Shown: positions 19,002 through 29,295 of the stretch, piece after piece
Layout: every line of letters begins with the position of its first letter
Numbering within the stretch: the stretch's first letter is position 1
From: Symsagittifera roscoffensis
Taxonomy: Eukaryota > Xenacoelomorpha > Acoela > Convolutidae
Reading direction: 5' to 3'
DNA: 64,000 nucleotides
NCBI RefSeq assembly: GCF_963678635.1
Contig: NC_087067.1
Location: 56,333,964 to 56,397,963 of the forward strand
Made by a program: the position numbers and the translations under genes
The notes under the pieces: model-generated
Told to the model about the DNA's origin: nothing
Databases searched by the model: none
What the model saw: the letters and a program-made list of their open reading frames with translations, nothing else

Positions 19002-19745
19002 AAGTATGTTTATAGCGCAGAAAAAGAAGAGAACGCGAAAAAAGAAGCAATGAAATTAAATTTTAACTTTTGATGGAAGTAGCGCCTTATTTTATACTTG
19101 AAACGTACTTTTAATACTTTTCGAGTGTGTATCAATGAGTTTAATTTAAGATAATAAGTAATGGAGTTTGTAATTATTGCACAGTTCGAATCCTGTCTCA
19201 CTCAATTTTATCAGAAGACGAAGAAAATATCTCTGAGACTGCTAATGGCTATTGCCGTTGGTAAGCATTATTAATTTTATTATGTGTTTTGTCGTATTTT
19301 TTACACAAGCAAAGCTTGTGTTATATTTTGTAATTTACCATTTTTCTCTAAAACAAAATTTTCTTTCCCAAATCAATTTTTCTTGCTGAATTTGAATTTT
19401 ATCAACACGTCTAAACTGATTATTCAGATAAGATATTATCCTGATTCTAACGGGCGCAAAAAATGTTGGTTACTCCTTTGTTTTCAGGTCTGAATGAAGA
19501 TGTCAACTTCTTTTGTGAAAAGCATGAAAACATAGGCGGTGAAGGAAACCCGACTGCTATGCGATGTCTCTCTCTACTATCCACCTCTTGAGAAGTTGCC
19601 GTTAAGCAGAGTCAAACCCGGTTAATTGAGGTGTGAGGAACACAGTGATTACGGGTAAGTGAGGAGTTTTGTTAGCAACTAGTTATTTTTCGATTGAAAT
19701 ATACTTAATTGGATATAACATTAGTTAATGCGATAGACCGAACTA
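19002..19745. other. Non-coding AT-rich DNA
   Basis: I see no gene. At about 19168-19200 there is a B-box-like GTTCGAATCC followed by CTCACTC, but no complete tRNA fold. Confidence 0.3.
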
Positions 19746-20640
19746 ACCCCCCCCCCCCCTCCCCCCTCCCCCCTCAAATATTCGACCCCATGCTGACCGA
19801 AAGGGTCCCCTTTGTACTATTTGGGGATATCCATTTTTTGGCTGACTGACCCTCTAGCGCCAATATATACTAATTTTGAAGGGAGAGCGCGCGCCAAAAA
19901 ACTGCTTGAATTCTTGTTTTTTTTTAGAATCTTTTTCCTCAAAAGTTACTTCATTCGAGCGAAACCATTGAAAATTTTTCAGTTTTTTTTCCGAACAGTT
20001 TTTTTTGTCTGTCGGCTTGCTATGCTATGTTTTTTGATTTATTGTAAGTATCACCTCATTGTTTAAACAGGATGCAGAAATACGTCTTTCTGCATCCTTT
20101 TTATCTTCCTTAAGCTTGTTTCGGTTGTTTTCAACAACTAGACAACCAGGCAATCCGACAGATCAGGAATCAGACAAATAATGTATCAGCCAATCAGAAT
20201 CCAGATAAAATTTTTATTGGACAAAACTTTAAACGTAATAATAGGCCGATATAAATTAAGCAGAATATGCAGTAGTCTGTGTTCGGTTCAAGTAATTACA
20301 GAACGGGGTGGCGCTGATTTTTTTCTTATTAATATCACGGATCTACTTAACAGTTATCCTCTTTTAATAAAGGGGGCATGGGCGGATCTAGGATTTTCTC
20401 GAGGAGGGATTTTCTGAGCTCTCCTAAATCACTTTAAAGACCCCATTTTGATAAAATTTTGTGCACCGCAGGATCCCCTCTTGAAAGTAGTATATTTTGG
20501 CGCCTGAGGCGTCTTGGGAAAAATTTTAGGGTCAGTCAGCCAAAAATGGATGTCTCAAAATAGTACAAAGGGGCACCCCTTGGGTCGACAGGAGGTCGAA
20601 TCCCTGAGGAGGAAGCAAGGGGTGGGTGGTTGGTTGTGCG
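19746..20640. mobile_element. Palindromic non-autonomous DNA element (about 0.9 kb)
   Basis: The arms are long imperfect inverted repeats. The left arm at about 19746-19890 (C-run, CCCCTTTGTACTATTT, TTTTTGGCTGACTGACCCT) matches the complement of the right arm at about 20480-20640 (AGGGTCAGTCAGCCAAAAA, AAATAGTACAAAGGGG). The C-rich start (19747-19774) pairs with a G-rich right end. An internal GGGCGGATCTAGGATTTTC motif occurs at 20380. No transposase ORF. Target duplication not resolved. Confidence 0.55.
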
Positions 20641-21077
20641 TATGCTCCTTCCTAAATCTGCTGGTGAAAGTGGGGACTGATAAGTATGTTAAATTCACAA
20701 AGCTACTAAAGTTTTCGACCAATCAGACTACAGCAACGACTACATCAGACTACAGCAGTTTTAAAAAACCGGAAAGATCTAAATTCCAACAGCTGTTTAA
20801 GTTGTAAAGTAAAATGAACTTAAGGGAAGAAATATTACCTTGTTTGGACGTTCTCGACATAAACTGAACATTTCGATTAGAAAAGGAGATTTTGTGACAC
20901 TACTTATTAAGAGTAATGAACGTAATGAAGACTCTTATATAGGTCTTGCTGATTTTTTTTTCAGGAAAAGTCTCCATAGCGACAGATGTGCATTCAAACA
21001 TATTGATGCGTTTATGAATACACTTAGGTATAGGTGCAATTTTTGAGTTCAATTGAAAGCCATCTGCTGAAAAAGAC
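20641..21077. other. Non-coding DNA left of the copia element
   Basis: No supported gene. The first 15 bp expected for the 5' LTR are not recognisable at the right end of this stretch. Confidence 0.3.
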
Positions 21078-21305
21078 CTAACTGAACTGGAATTGATCTT
21101 TCTTATTCGGTTCAAACTGAAAGATCACCTCCCGATTTTTGTTAAAATTAGCTGGTGAAACATGACCTTTAGTCATTGGTTCGAGCAACTTTGTGCGGGT
21201 GATTTACCATATCTATTTGACCTGCATTGCTACTGGATTTATCACTCAAATCTCATTAATTCACTCCTTATTAATCAACCGTTTGTCGCTGCAATAACCT
21301 TGATA
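21078..21305 (+). repeat. Copia 5' LTR (lacks first 15 bp)
   Basis: 228 bp matching 25996-26223 with three differences. Starts CTAACTGAACTGG, ends CCTTGATA directly before the primer site. Confidence 0.85.
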
Positions 21306-22212
21306 GGTTATGGGCCCAGATGCCCAATCACGAGTGAAAAGTCAGGAGTCAAGATTGACTGTTGGTTCAAACGATTAAGTAAAAAAGCTGAGATTTGCAG
21401 TGGAGTTGTGACAGTGAAAAACTACAACTCGAAGTATACAACTGATCAGTTAGAGAACTGCGAGAATAGAAGCAGGCCAAAACAACTTGGAGAAAGACGA
21501 TTGATCAGACAGAGAAGTGCAAAGATAGAAGAAGGGTAACACAGCTAGTAAAGACAGGCAACTTTGACGACAGAAGCAGGGCAACACAACTTCTAGAGAT
21601 AGACAACTCTGACGATAGAAGCAAGGAAACACAACAGAGAAGAAGAGAAGACGGTCAAAAGCTACACGAAGGGTCACTGAGTGAGCACAGCAGTGGAAGA
21701 AGCACTACACTAATGATAGTGAAAAAAAACTGGAACAAACTGATAAATTACATGTTTTATTTGTAAAAGTTGCTAATTTATACTCAATTTTTGCGGAAGG
21801 ATGAATTCGTTCGTACGCGGTTGCTCGAATCCGACACAAAATCAATCCAAAGAATACATTGTAATTAAAAGAAAAAGAAACTGATACCCCAGAATAAAAA
21901 GACGAATTTCTATTTTGCTAATATATATATTACCTAGTATGAAATCTGAGGAGGGACCTTAGCTTTGCTAAGTCGCTGATGTGTTATTCAGTACGCACTC
22001 CGTTAGGTTCCAAATCAGATTTAGGTAATCAAATATACTTGCATAGTTATATAAGCGGGCGGTATTGATGTTTATAGAATATGATTTTGATGTAAGAGAA
22101 AACGGGGTCATTGAACTTTACCTAGGGCAATACTTAACTTGGAGATTTTGGACTGGAGCTTAACTTTTGTGTGAGAATTAAGTCGAAAGGAAGAAGTTGG
22201 ATTAGGAAAGAA
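21306..22212 (+). other. Copia leader with primer-binding site and imperfect repeats
   Basis: Begins with the primer-binding site. At about 21440-21640 there are degenerate repeats of about 50 bp containing AGAAGCA(G/A)GGCAACACAAC. No ORF of coding quality precedes the gag ATG at 22213. Confidence 0.5.
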
Positions 22213-24474
22213 ATGTCGAAAACTGATATGATAGTTTTTTCGGGAAAAGAAGAAGATTTTTCCTACTTTGAAGAGCAATTCGAGGCAAGAATTTTTCACT
22301 TGAAGTTATTCAAGATTTTAGATGAGACAGTTGATTATAGAAATTTTATGCCAAGTTTAAGACCGAATGCAAGCAGTGATCAAAAACAAGCTGCGATAGA
22401 TAAAGGAAAAGAGATTTTTGAAGAAAAACAGTTGCATATCTGGTACGAACTTGTACAGGCTCTAGATAAGAAATCAGTTTTGTCTTTAAGACCTTATAAA
22501 GGCAATGGTAGCAAAGCTTGGGATGTTTTCCGGAAAAGGTTTGAGAGTTTTGAAAGACCCAGACTGCAAAAACTAATCTCCGAACTTACAACTTTGAAAA
22601 AGAATAGCAATGAAACAGTGATAGATTATTTGACTAGAGCAGAGGAGATTCAGTATAACTTAGAACAAGTAAATGAAGGAGTGAGTGAAAAAATGTTAAT
22701 TTCAATTATTTTGAAAGGACTTCCAAAACAATTTGAAACTTTTTCTAGTATAGGTAAGTTAAGTAGAGATGAGAAAAGTTTAGATGAGTTGAAAAGAGAT
22801 TTAGTGAATTTTGATAGCGAGAGACAAGTAATTGAAAAAGAGCATGCTTTTAATAGCGAGAACAGAGTTTGTTTCAAGTGTCATAAAAGAGGACATGTGT
22901 CGAAACAGTGCAGAGAAAACTTAAGCAGCAGACGAGATAGTGAAGATAGAGCTCGAAAAATTCAGTGCAAGGAGTTTGGACATATTGCAAAATATTGTCA
23001 AGCAAAGAAAAAGTTCATTAAGACTAAACGAGAACAGCAGAACCTAGTAGCTGAAACAGAGGCTCATTTAAGTTTCTTGAGTGGAGTGTCTCCGGGCGAG
23101 GACTTAGTTGTAGATTCTGGAGCTACCAGTAATATGATTAAGGATCGAGACATGTTTGTTAGTTTAGATGAGAACTTCAAAGGATCGGTTAGCAATGCAA
23201 ATTTCTCTGAATCAAAAATTTTAGGGAAATGTGAAGTTAGATTCAGAGTGAAAGATGAGAAAGGCGAGTTTAAGATGATTGAGCTGAAGGATACTTTGTA
23301 CGTTCCTGAAAACTCAAGAAATTTGCTGAGTGTATCAAAAATGAAGAAAGCAGGAGCAGAAGTTGTTTTTGGTGCGAGCTCGTTCATTCGCCAGGGAATT
23401 GGTTCAGTTTACCCATTAAGAGAGGACAGTGGTCTCTTTTTATGGGACACTTTTGTAGGACAAGACGAGTGTTATGTAGTTAGCACCTTGAAACAGTGGC
23501 ATTGCAGGATGGGTCATAATAACTACAAAGATTTAAGTCATTTAGAGCAACATGTTGAAGGCATGAAGATAAGTGATTTTAAAATTAAGAATTGTGAAAC
23601 TTGTGAGTTAAATAAAGCAAAAAAGAAGTCAGTCCCCAAAGATTCTTATACCAGGGCAACCTGGACACTAGATTTTGTTCACACAGATATTTTAGGTCCT
23701 ATCGACCCGATAGCAGAGGATGGACATAGATATGCTATAGGTTTTGTGGACAGTTTTTCAAGATATCTGAAAATTTTCTTCATGAAGACGAGAGATGAGG
23801 CAACAGAAAAGTTGGAAAAATTCATAGCAGACATAGGAGTCCCTCAGACTTTAGTTTCAGATGGCGCAGGAGAATACATTGGTCAGGATTTTAAGCGAGT
23901 TTGTAGGAAACAAAGAGTTATACTGGAAACATCGGCTCCTTATACCCCTCACGAGAACGGAAAGATAGAAAGGGTGTGGGGAACAATTACTCCAATGGCT
24001 CGCTGCATGATTTTTGATGCGAATTTATCGAAAACTTTTTGGCCTTATGCTCTTAATATGGCTACTAGTCTCAAAAATATGTGCTTTCATTCTGCTATAG
24101 GCAAAACAGCCTACGAGTCTATGTATGGAGAAAAACCCAACCTTAATTTTGTTAAAACTTTTGGGTGTATAGCGTATAGTTTTGTTGAAAAACAGTTTCG
24201 CAAAAAACTAGACAAAGACTCTAAAAGGGGAATTTTTCTGGGGACATCGGAAAATAGTAAGACTTATCTGATAGGAATTGAGAGTGAAGGTAGACTCAAA
24301 GTGCAAAAGACTAGAAACGTTAGTTTTGACGAATCTAAGTTCTACTTTGAGAAAAAGATAGAAAGTGACGGAGGAGAAAGAGTAGGTAATGTAGTATTTT
24401 TTGGAGAAGTTCTCGAAAAAATACCGAAAAATGCTAAGGAAGCTTTAGCAGACCATGATGGCAAGAAGCAATGA
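22213..24474 (+). CDS. Copia gag-protease-integrase polyprotein
   Basis: I take the ATG at 22213 (MSKTDMIVFSG) as start; the frame is open 14 codons further up from a GTG. Gag region at about residues 1-215 (UBN2-like). A zinc knuckle CFKCHKRGHVSKQC lies near 220, with a second degenerate one (CKEFGHIAKYC) after it. Protease active site DSGATSNM near 300. Gag-pre-integrase HCRMGH near 430. Integrase catalytic residues are in HTDILGP, VSDGAGEYIG and ENGKIERVWG. The frame ends at TGA 24472-24474, just where the RT should begin, so the polyprotein is cut from its RT. Confidence 0.9.
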   Translation: MSKTDMIVFSGKEEDFSYFEEQFEARIFHLKLFKILDETVDYRNFMPSLRPNASSDQKQAAIDKGKEIFEEKQLHIWYELVQALDKKSVLSLRPYKGNGSKAWDVFRKRFESFERPRLQKLISELTTLKKNSNETVIDYLTRAEEIQYNLEQVNEGVSEKMLISIILKGLPKQFETFSSIGKLSRDEKSLDELKRDLVNFDSERQVIEKEHAFNSENRVCFKCHKRGHVSKQCRENLSSRRDSEDRARKIQCKEFGHIAKYCQAKKKFIKTKREQQNLVAETEAHLSFLSGVSPGEDLVVDSGATSNMIKDRDMFVSLDENFKGSVSNANFSESKILGKCEVRFRVKDEKGEFKMIELKDTLYVPENSRNLLSVSKMKKAGAEVVFGASSFIRQGIGSVYPLREDSGLFLWDTFVGQDECYVVSTLKQWHCRMGHNNYKDLSHLEQHVEGMKISDFKIKNCETCELNKAKKKSVPKDSYTRATWTLDFVHTDILGPIDPIAEDGHRYAIGFVDSFSRYLKIFFMKTRDEATEKLEKFIADIGVPQTLVSDGAGEYIGQDFKRVCRKQRVILETSAPYTPHENGKIERVWGTITPMARCMIFDANLSKTFWPYALNMATSLKNMCFHSAIGKTAYESMYGEKPNLNFVKTFGCIAYSFVEKQFRKKLDKDSKRGIFLGTSENSKTYLIGIESEGRLKVQKTRNVSFDESKFYFEKKIESDGGERVGNVVFFGEVLEKIPKNAKEALADHDGKKQ

Positions 24475-24499
24475 AAAAAGAGCAATGAATAGAGAAAAA

Positions 24500-25307
24500 C
24501 AAAGTTTGGGAACTAGTTAGAAATAGAGGAGAGAAGCCAATAGGCAGCAGATGGCATTTTGCTTTGAAGTACGGACCTAATGGTGAAATTTCCAGGTTTA
24601 AGGCTAGGTTTGTTGCTAAAGGTTTTAGCCAAGTTGAGGGAAGGGATTTTCACGAAACGTATTCGCCTACAGCCAAGATGTCGACCATAAGAATAGTCCT
24701 GAGCTTAGCAGTTCAAAATAGGTATCAGTTGAGACAGTTAGACATTAAAACTGCATACTTGAATGCCAAACTAGATGAAGAAATTCTTATGAAGCAACCT
24801 GAAGGGTTCGAGAAGTTTGATGAAGAAGGAAAACCTTTAGTTTGTCTTCTGAAGAAAAGTTTTTATGGACTGAAGCAGTCCGGTAGAAACTGGCATAGGA
24901 CTTTAAAAAACTATCTTGAGGAATTAGGTTTTGAAAATTCAGTTTTTGATGAGTGCTTGTTTGTTAGGAGGATTGAGGGAGAGATAGAAGGTTTAAATTG
25001 CTTGTGGGTAGATGATATAGTGGTTTGTGGAGCAGACAAAAATTTCTGTAGCTGGTTTGAAAACAATATTTCTGTAAAGTTTGAGATAAGCGAGATAAGT
25101 GATCTTAAACGGTTCTTAGGAATGAAAATTGATTACTCCGGAACCGAAATTAGGATAAGCCAGGAGAAATATGTTGAAAAATTGATCTCAAGATTAAAGA
25201 TGACCGAGGCAAAGCCGATAACGACTCCTCTTGGTGAAAACGAAAAACTGACAAAAGAAGATTGTCCTTTAGAAGGTAGCATAGAACAAGAATATGAAAA
25301 AATATGA
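24500..25307 (+). pseudogene. Copia reverse transcriptase fragment, out of frame with gag
   Basis: Reads KVWELVRNRG and RWHFALKYGPNGEISRFKAR, then the copia RT blocks LDIKTAYLNAKLDEEI, SFYGLKQSGRNWHRTL and CLWVDDIVVCG (catalytic Asp pair in the VDD form). It ends at a premature stop at 25305-25307, where the frame passes to the RNase H fragment. Continuous ORF from about 24522; the region 24475-24520 contains the frame change. Confidence 0.85.
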
Positions 25308-25971
25308 CTATCGAGGACTTGTTGGTTGTCTAATTTACCTAGCTTTATCAAGTAGACCCGACATTTGCTTTGCAGCAAATCTTCTAAGTTCTTTTGTGGA
25401 AAACCCAGGTGAAAAGCATTGGAAAGCCGGGAAAAATTGTCTAAGATATCTGCTAGGAACAAAAAGTTTAACTTTAGTATTTAGGAGAGATAAGACCTTG
25501 AATCTTGTTAGCTATTCGGATGCGGACTGGGCAGGAAATATAGACAATAGGAGAAGTACCTCAGGATATTGTTTTGAGCTCAGTGACAACTCAGGTGTAA
25601 TAAGTTGGTCTCGCAGACTTCAGCGTTGTGTATCAACTTCAACAGCCGAAGCAGAACACAATGCTGTGGTCGAAACAGTGAAGGAAGGAATTCATTTACA
25701 GGGCATACTTAGCGACTTAGGCATAATTTGTAATAGGCCTCTAGAAGTTTTCGTTGATAACCAAGCTTGTATTGCCCTCTGTAAACTCTCAATGAACCAC
25801 GGAAAGACGGAGCATTTTGCCATAAAACTACACTTCCTTCGAGAGTTGACAGAAGGTGACATTAACCTTTTTACCAACAGCAAACATGCCTGCAGACGCA
25901 TTGACGAAAAACTTGGGAAGATGCAAAACTGCATTTTTCCGAGACATTCTACTAGGAACCACCCAATTTGA
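25294..25971 (+). pseudogene. Copia connection and RNase H fragment
   Basis: Encodes YRGLVGCLIYLALSSRPDIC, then the RNase H motifs SYSDADWAGNIDNRRSTSGY and STSTAEAEHNAVVE, and VDNQACIALCK. It overlaps the RT fragment by a few bases in another frame, so it is separated from RT by a frameshift. The C-terminal end seems shifted as well, since the last residues look unlike copia. The stop lies next to the purine tract. Confidence 0.85.
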
Positions 25972-25980
25972 AAGGCGGGG

Positions 25981-26223
25981 TATTGGTGATTTTTGCTAAC
26001 TGAACTGGAATTGATCTTTCTTATTCGGTTCAAACTGAAAGATCACTTCCCGATTTTTGTTAAAATTAGCTGGTGAAACATGACCTTTAGTCATTGGTTC
26101 GAGCAACTTTGTGCGGGTGATTTACCATATATATTTGACCTGAATTGCTACTGGATTTATCACTCAAATCTCATTAATTCACTCCTTATTAATCAACCGT
26201 TTGTCGCTGCAATAACCTTGATA
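25981..26223 (+). repeat. Copia 3' LTR
   Basis: Starts TATTGGTGATTTTTG right after the purine tract GAAAGGCGGGG and ends CCTTGATA. 243 bp. The last 228 bp match the 5' LTR with three differences. Confidence 0.85.
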
Positions 26224-26692
26224 AATAGCACTCTCCAAATACGAACGTGGAAATGGCGCGAAAAAACGTGAACGATTTCTACTTTCGAAAGTGGAATTTA
26301 ACTTTTAGATTTCCAGCGGAATGAAAACTTTACCTATTGATCCAGTTTTCTCTAGTCGGCTAATAAGTCTAGTAAGTTAGTCGGCTAATTTAGTTCTCCA
26401 TTCGGCGGTAAGAATCAAGTCGTTTCGTGGTAAATATCGTCTAATTCGCGGGAGAATTGTTGATTGGCGGCATATTCATGTCGAAAATGTGGCAAAATTA
26501 GGTTCAAATGTCGTAGACAATGCCAAAAGATGATTTGTTTGAAACAAGTTGGCTTTGTAAACTCGGGCTTGGGATTTTTTGAAGCTTGTGAGAGATTCTT
26601 TTTGAATTTTTAGATTTGTTGTAAATACGAAAACTTATTGCTAAATATTGGTCTATACTTGAGTTATCTCTTCATAGCATCATCTTGTTTAG
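26224..26692. other. Probable intron of transporter copy 2
   Basis: AT-rich, no ORF. Ends with the acceptor CATCATCTTGTTTAG before the exon at 26693. Confidence 0.4.
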
Positions 26693-26909
26693 GAGGAAAA
26701 GTGAATGTGAAGGCTCAAGTGCTCGTCATCTGCTTGATATTCATGTACTACGTCAACACGTGTGGCATCGAGCGCATCTTCCAGTCCATGAGCTACTCAT
26801 TCGGACTCTGTGGACCATTAAAGTTGGATCCATCAGCAGCAGTTATCACAGACACTGCCTATACTGGGGGATTCATGTCAGGAAGAATACTGAGCATCAT
26901 TATTGGTGC
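26693..26909 (+). CDS. MFS transporter (MFSD4/NaGLT1-like), internal exon, copy 2
   Basis: Acceptor TTGTTTAG, donor GTAAAT at 26910. Encodes VKAQVLVICLIFMYYVNTCG (one helix), then ERIFQSMSYSFG and TDTAYTGGFMSGRILSIIIG (next helix with the GR signature). This fits the first helices of the C-terminal half of MFSD4-like transporters. Using the donor at 26910, the exon ends two bases into a codon and joins in phase to the exon at 27577 as IIIGA-SRM. Frame clean. Confidence 0.65.
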
Positions 26910-27576
26910 GTAAATGCATTGCTTCAGAGAAATTAGTAGTTTTTTTTAAAATCAAGCAGAAACTCTTAGCCTTGCTATAGTTTAACTGTAGCCTTAGATC
27001 ACCAATTTTTTTAGCGTGTTACTATAGCGTGAATTTTTGTACCATTATACAAAGAACTGAACAAAAATGCATGCAAATCCGCATCGGTGAGTCCAACAAT
27101 AGTTAATCTGGGCGTAAAAAATTTTAAGACACTGTCGTAGCAGGTAATTCTGAATTGATTGTATGTTGGTCCATTTTGTCTGTAGTTTTCTGGTTTCGGC
27201 GAAAATTCTCATGTGTCAATGAGCCCAGTGAAGGTCGTGTGATTTTTCAGTTGTTGTTTTTTCTTAGGGAGAAATCTTGATAATGGTTCAGGCTCAGATT
27301 AGTTATTGAAGGCTCCAGATTTGGCAATTGAAGGGAAAAAGATCTTTTTGGTTTGCAAATTAATCTATATAATGAATTAAGTATTGTTTTTCGAGTAAAC
27401 AAATAAACAACAATCTTAACCCTTCTAGTTTTTATTGATTTTTCATTATAACCGCAAATGTAGACCATTGAATTATTTTGACTGTTTTATAGAAAGTTGA
27501 ATAAAATGTTTGTACTTGTACTTGAAGGAATCAAAAGCAGCTACTTCCCATCATGTGTTGTTACTTCCCATCATAG
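26910..27576. other. Intron of transporter copy 2
   Basis: AT-rich stretch between matching splice sites. No other feature seen. Confidence 0.5.
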
Positions 27577-27727
27577 AAGTCGCATGGTGATGGCTACTTG
27601 TCTGTTGGCATCTATCTTCTTAGCCCTAGTGAGTGAGTTCTCAGCAATGGGACTATACCTGGGCACTTTTGTGGTCGGATTCTTCATTTCTTCTGAGTTC
27701 GGGGGATGTGTCAATTGGTGTGCTAAG
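27577..27727 (+). CDS. MFS transporter (MFSD4/NaGLT1-like), internal exon, copy 2
   Basis: Acceptor TTCCCATCATAG, donor AAG-GTAATT. Encodes SRMVMATCLLASIFLALVSE, a loop, YLGTFVVGFFISSEFGG and CVNWCAK: two helices of the C-terminal half of the transporter. It ends in phase 0, which would join to the last exon type seen at 18802 (KMDITGK). No last exon for this copy was recognised downstream within the window. Confidence 0.65.
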
Positions 27728-27949
27728 GTAATTTTACTTATGCAGTCCGTCAATTCGTTTTTATTATTAATTTTATCAATTGAACCGAAAATATTTGTTT
27801 GTTCGTAAAACAGGTTAATTGAAATCCCATTTCAGAAATTTTTCTACTCGATATACATCGAGATTTTTGAAATGCTTAATCATACGCAATTTGGTTTGAT
27901 ACATTCTCATTTATTACTTGCAAAGTTAGTGTGGTTGCCTTTAGTTTAT

Positions 27950-28240
27950 TACACTTGCATGAGCAAGTGTCTTGTAATCTGAAACTAGACTTTTTCCCCC
28001 GTTAACACCTTTTCTTACAAATTTGTGAAATTGCTGTGTTAGTGAATCTTCGCAAATTCGAGACTCTTTCTCACTAGCACAGAGGTAACGGGGATGCCTT
28101 TGTTCCCTAATTTCTGGGGTTCGTGTCCCAGCCGGACTTTGTTTTTGAAATTGCTTATGAAATAGAAAAATTTTTTCCGGGAGAAATCGAATTGTCGGTT
28201 TCTCGGCTTATTTACACCAGTTCAGTATGCTATTAAGAAC
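27950..28240 (+). mobile_element. SINE-like repeat, tRNA-related (also at 33330-33580)
   Basis: CACTTGCATGAGCAAGTGTCTTGTAATC resembles 33330-33360, followed by CTTTGTTAGTGA-like and GGTTCGTGTCC (B-box-like) sequence, then a 3' part ending GAATTGTCGG and TTTCTCGG. The 33.4 kb copy shares the 5' part and the GAATTGTCGG end. No ORF. Confidence 0.4.
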
Positions 28241-28623
28241 CTTCTTTTTTTCTTACCTAAGTCACAAGTATTGGTGCCACCTTTAGGGCACTTGTGCAGC
28301 TTTTTGATAGCCTGTGCTTTGACATTCGACTAGTAATAAGTTAACACAGTTCATGTGTTTTTAATTCATCAACTGAACCGAAAAAAGTTACTAGTTTCAA
28401 ACAACAAAACAATCATAAAACTCGATTTCAACTCAAAGTTTTCTCACTCAATAGATCTCTCAATTTTTTGAAATCCTTAATTTATACATAATATGGCTTT
28501 ATGCTTCCTGATTTGTTACATGCAAATGCATTTAGTTTGTTATATGCCAAATTGTGTCTATTTGTATTGGCAATTTATTAGCATATGTAGCTGCTTTATT
28601 CGTAACTAGTGTTTGTCGGTGGT

Positions 28624-28700
28624 TAAGTGTGCGTGGCTGAGTGGTTAGTGCGTAGATTGCTGTAGGTCGCAGATCGAATCCTAGACCTAGCCGAATTTTT
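28624..28700 (+). mobile_element. tRNA-derived SINE head
   Basis: A box TGGCTGAGTGGTTAGTG (28634-28650) and B box GATCGAATCCT (28672-28682) are spaced as in a tRNA of the Ser/Leu type. The acceptor stem does not pair, so this is a SINE head and not a tRNA gene. Confidence 0.5.
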
Positions 28701-28740
28701 GCTTATTCGAGGCGTATATCTATTTTTCTTATTGCACTTT

Positions 28741-28992
28741 CTAGAGCTGCTTTTTGTCATGTTCACGCTGGTGTTTGAGAAGTTGGGTCATTTTCTGGTG
28801 GTGTCTGCAGTTTTCATCGTAGATGCAATGGTTTTTGATTCGCTCCTGTTATTCAAGTTAATATCTCTGACGTTGTATATTTTCCTTGGTTTGTTTTTGC
28901 TTAAACGCTTTACTTGGCCTAAATAGTTTTGGTTTATGTTTTATTGGCTAAGATGCCTTATTTTGTGCCAGTTCAGGGCAAAATGATTTTTT
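28741..28992. repeat. 252-bp duplicated segment, copy 2 (matches 17548-17799)
   Basis: See the partner at 17548. Located after the 27577-27727 exon, as expected if it lies in the last intron of transporter copy 2. Confidence 0.8.
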
Positions 28993-29179
28993 AGTTTTGG
29001 TCTATAGTTTGTCATCTTATTTTTTGTCGTGTTAGTCCCCATAGCCCATCCTTTTAGAGCGTTACGAATTACGAAATAGGAATATAGTTTTTTTTTAGGT
29101 TTACAATTTACTTGAAAAAAATAATATATCACTTGATTTATAATTGGTTCAATTTCTTGACTGCTCGGACCCATTTTGC

Positions 29180-29295
29180 CTAAAGGTAACGAACCGCCGA
29201 GGTTATAGGTTCGAAACCGGCGAGGAGCTGTCTTTTGCAGAATGAATATATTCCGTTTCCAAAGAAACTGTCGGCCTTTCGGTTGTCTGATTGTT
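29180..29295 (+). mobile_element. tRNA-related SINE fragment
   Basis: B-box-like GGTTCGAAACCGGCGAGG followed by ATATTCCG and ACTGTCGGCCTTTCGG, a 3' part like that at 28.1 kb. Confidence 0.3.

Larger units (their letters stand above)
21078..26223 (+). mobile_element. Ty1/copia LTR retrotransposon, broken
   Basis: Parts in order: partial 5' LTR, a copia-type primer site GGTTATGGGCCCAG at 21306-21319, a long leader, a gag-protease-integrase ORF, RT, RNase H, purine tract GAAAGGCGGGG (25970-25980) and 3' LTR. GGTTATGGGCCCAG is complementary to the anticodon arm of initiator tRNA-Met, the same internal primer used by Drosophila copia. The pol frame is broken near 24475-24520 and near 25300. No matching target duplication is seen because the 5' LTR edge is missing. 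Confidence 0.9.

Noticed and set aside
19140-19200. Possible tRNA gene with GTTCGAATCC loop
   Set aside because: Acceptor and anticodon stems do not pair properly; probably a SINE or chance B box.
22171-22212. Upstream GTG start for the copia gag
   Set aside because: The ATG at 22213 is a normal start and the 14 extra codons do not look like gag.
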